Positions 5,281-5,414 of a DNA stretch of 5,414 nt are shown piece by piece. This DNA is from Candidatus Hermodarchaeota archaeon (GTDB lineage Archaea > Asgardarchaeota > Hermodarchaeia > Hermodarchaeales > Hermodarchaeaceae). The number at the start of each line of letters is the position of its first letter. Position 1 is the first letter of the stretch. A model generated the notes under the pieces. It made no database searches. It was not told the origin of the DNA and saw only the letters and a program-made list of their open reading frames with translations. Both the position numbers and the translations under genes were made by a program. The stretch spans positions 1 to 5,414 of the forward strand of contig JAEOSA010000144.1 in the NCBI GenBank assembly GCA_016840595.1. Reading direction: 5' to 3'.

Positions 5281-5414
5281 ATGGGATTACTTGAGGATCT
5301 AAATCAAATCCATACTGCAATTATGTCTAGTCCTCAACAAGTGGACGCAGATACGAAGCGACGTTTTTGGCGTATCGTTGGACAAATTAAACGTCAACCT
5401 GCCCCCGATGATGC
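5281..5414 (+). CDS. Unrecognised protein (partial, C-terminus outside window)
   Basis: Forty-four codons stay open to the right edge: MGLLEDLNQIHTAIM, a short polar stretch, then DADTKRRFWRIVGQIKRQP. It is hydrophilic and probably helical, and there is no signal peptide. No family is recognised. Codon use looks coding. No Shine-Dalgarno precedes ATG 5281, but the TATA spacing suits a leaderless mRNA. ATG 5263 is in the same frame and would add MSILCC, which looks less natural. An in-frame TAG at 5245 bounds the ORF. It lies 89 bases after the nitroreductase with its own apparent promoter, so it is likely a separate unit. Confidence 0.6.
   Translation, partial: MGLLEDLNQIHTAIMSSPQQVDADTKRRFWRIVGQIKRQPAPDD

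Noticed and set aside
1..5414. CRISPR array, tRNA, rRNA, insertion sequence or attachment site
   Set aside because: No spaced direct repeats, cloverleaf-like sequence, transposase, or terminal inverted repeats were seen on either strand.

Overview
The window looks archaeal. Starts are preceded by GGTGA or AGGAGG sites that fit the archaeal 16S 3' end. TATA-like boxes (for example at 2091-2098 and 4526-4537) sit at plausible distances from starts, and one gene looks leaderless. GC content is moderate to low. The lineage cannot be fixed from sequence alone. A euryarchaeal or Asgard-type mesophile is a guess based on the secreted beta-helix protein and the uncharacterised cysteine-rich proteins.

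Layout. Positions 1-2051 (minus strand) form a compact cluster read right to left from a TATA box near 2095: a TIGR04076-family protein (2051-1740), a 333-residue cysteine-rich protein (1697-696), a small ORF broken by one in-frame TAA (692-561), and a second copy of the cysteine-rich protein (571 to beyond the left edge). The two large proteins are tandem paralogues, about 60% identical over the visible part by hand count. Next comes a gap with the cluster promoter and a hairpin terminator, then a secreted right-handed beta-helix protein (3784-2267, minus). A roughly 420-base gap (3785-4208) has no intact gene but holds coding-like minus-strand fragments in three shifted frames. On the plus strand follow a DUF3303-like small gene with one nonsense codon (4209-4472), an intact nitroreductase that starts at TTG (4616-5191), and the start of an unrecognised gene (5281 to beyond the right edge), probably leaderless.

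How the parts relate. The minus-strand cluster is probably co-transcribed: 42 bases separate the first two genes, and the small ORF lies in the space between the paralogues and overlaps the second one. No pathway can be assigned. TIGR04076 and the paralogues share only a richness in conserved-looking cysteines, which might mean metal or redox chemistry. The beta-helix protein and nitroreductase are separate units. Two or three small genes are broken by single stops or shifts, so the window mixes conserved genes with decaying ones, or carries a few base errors.
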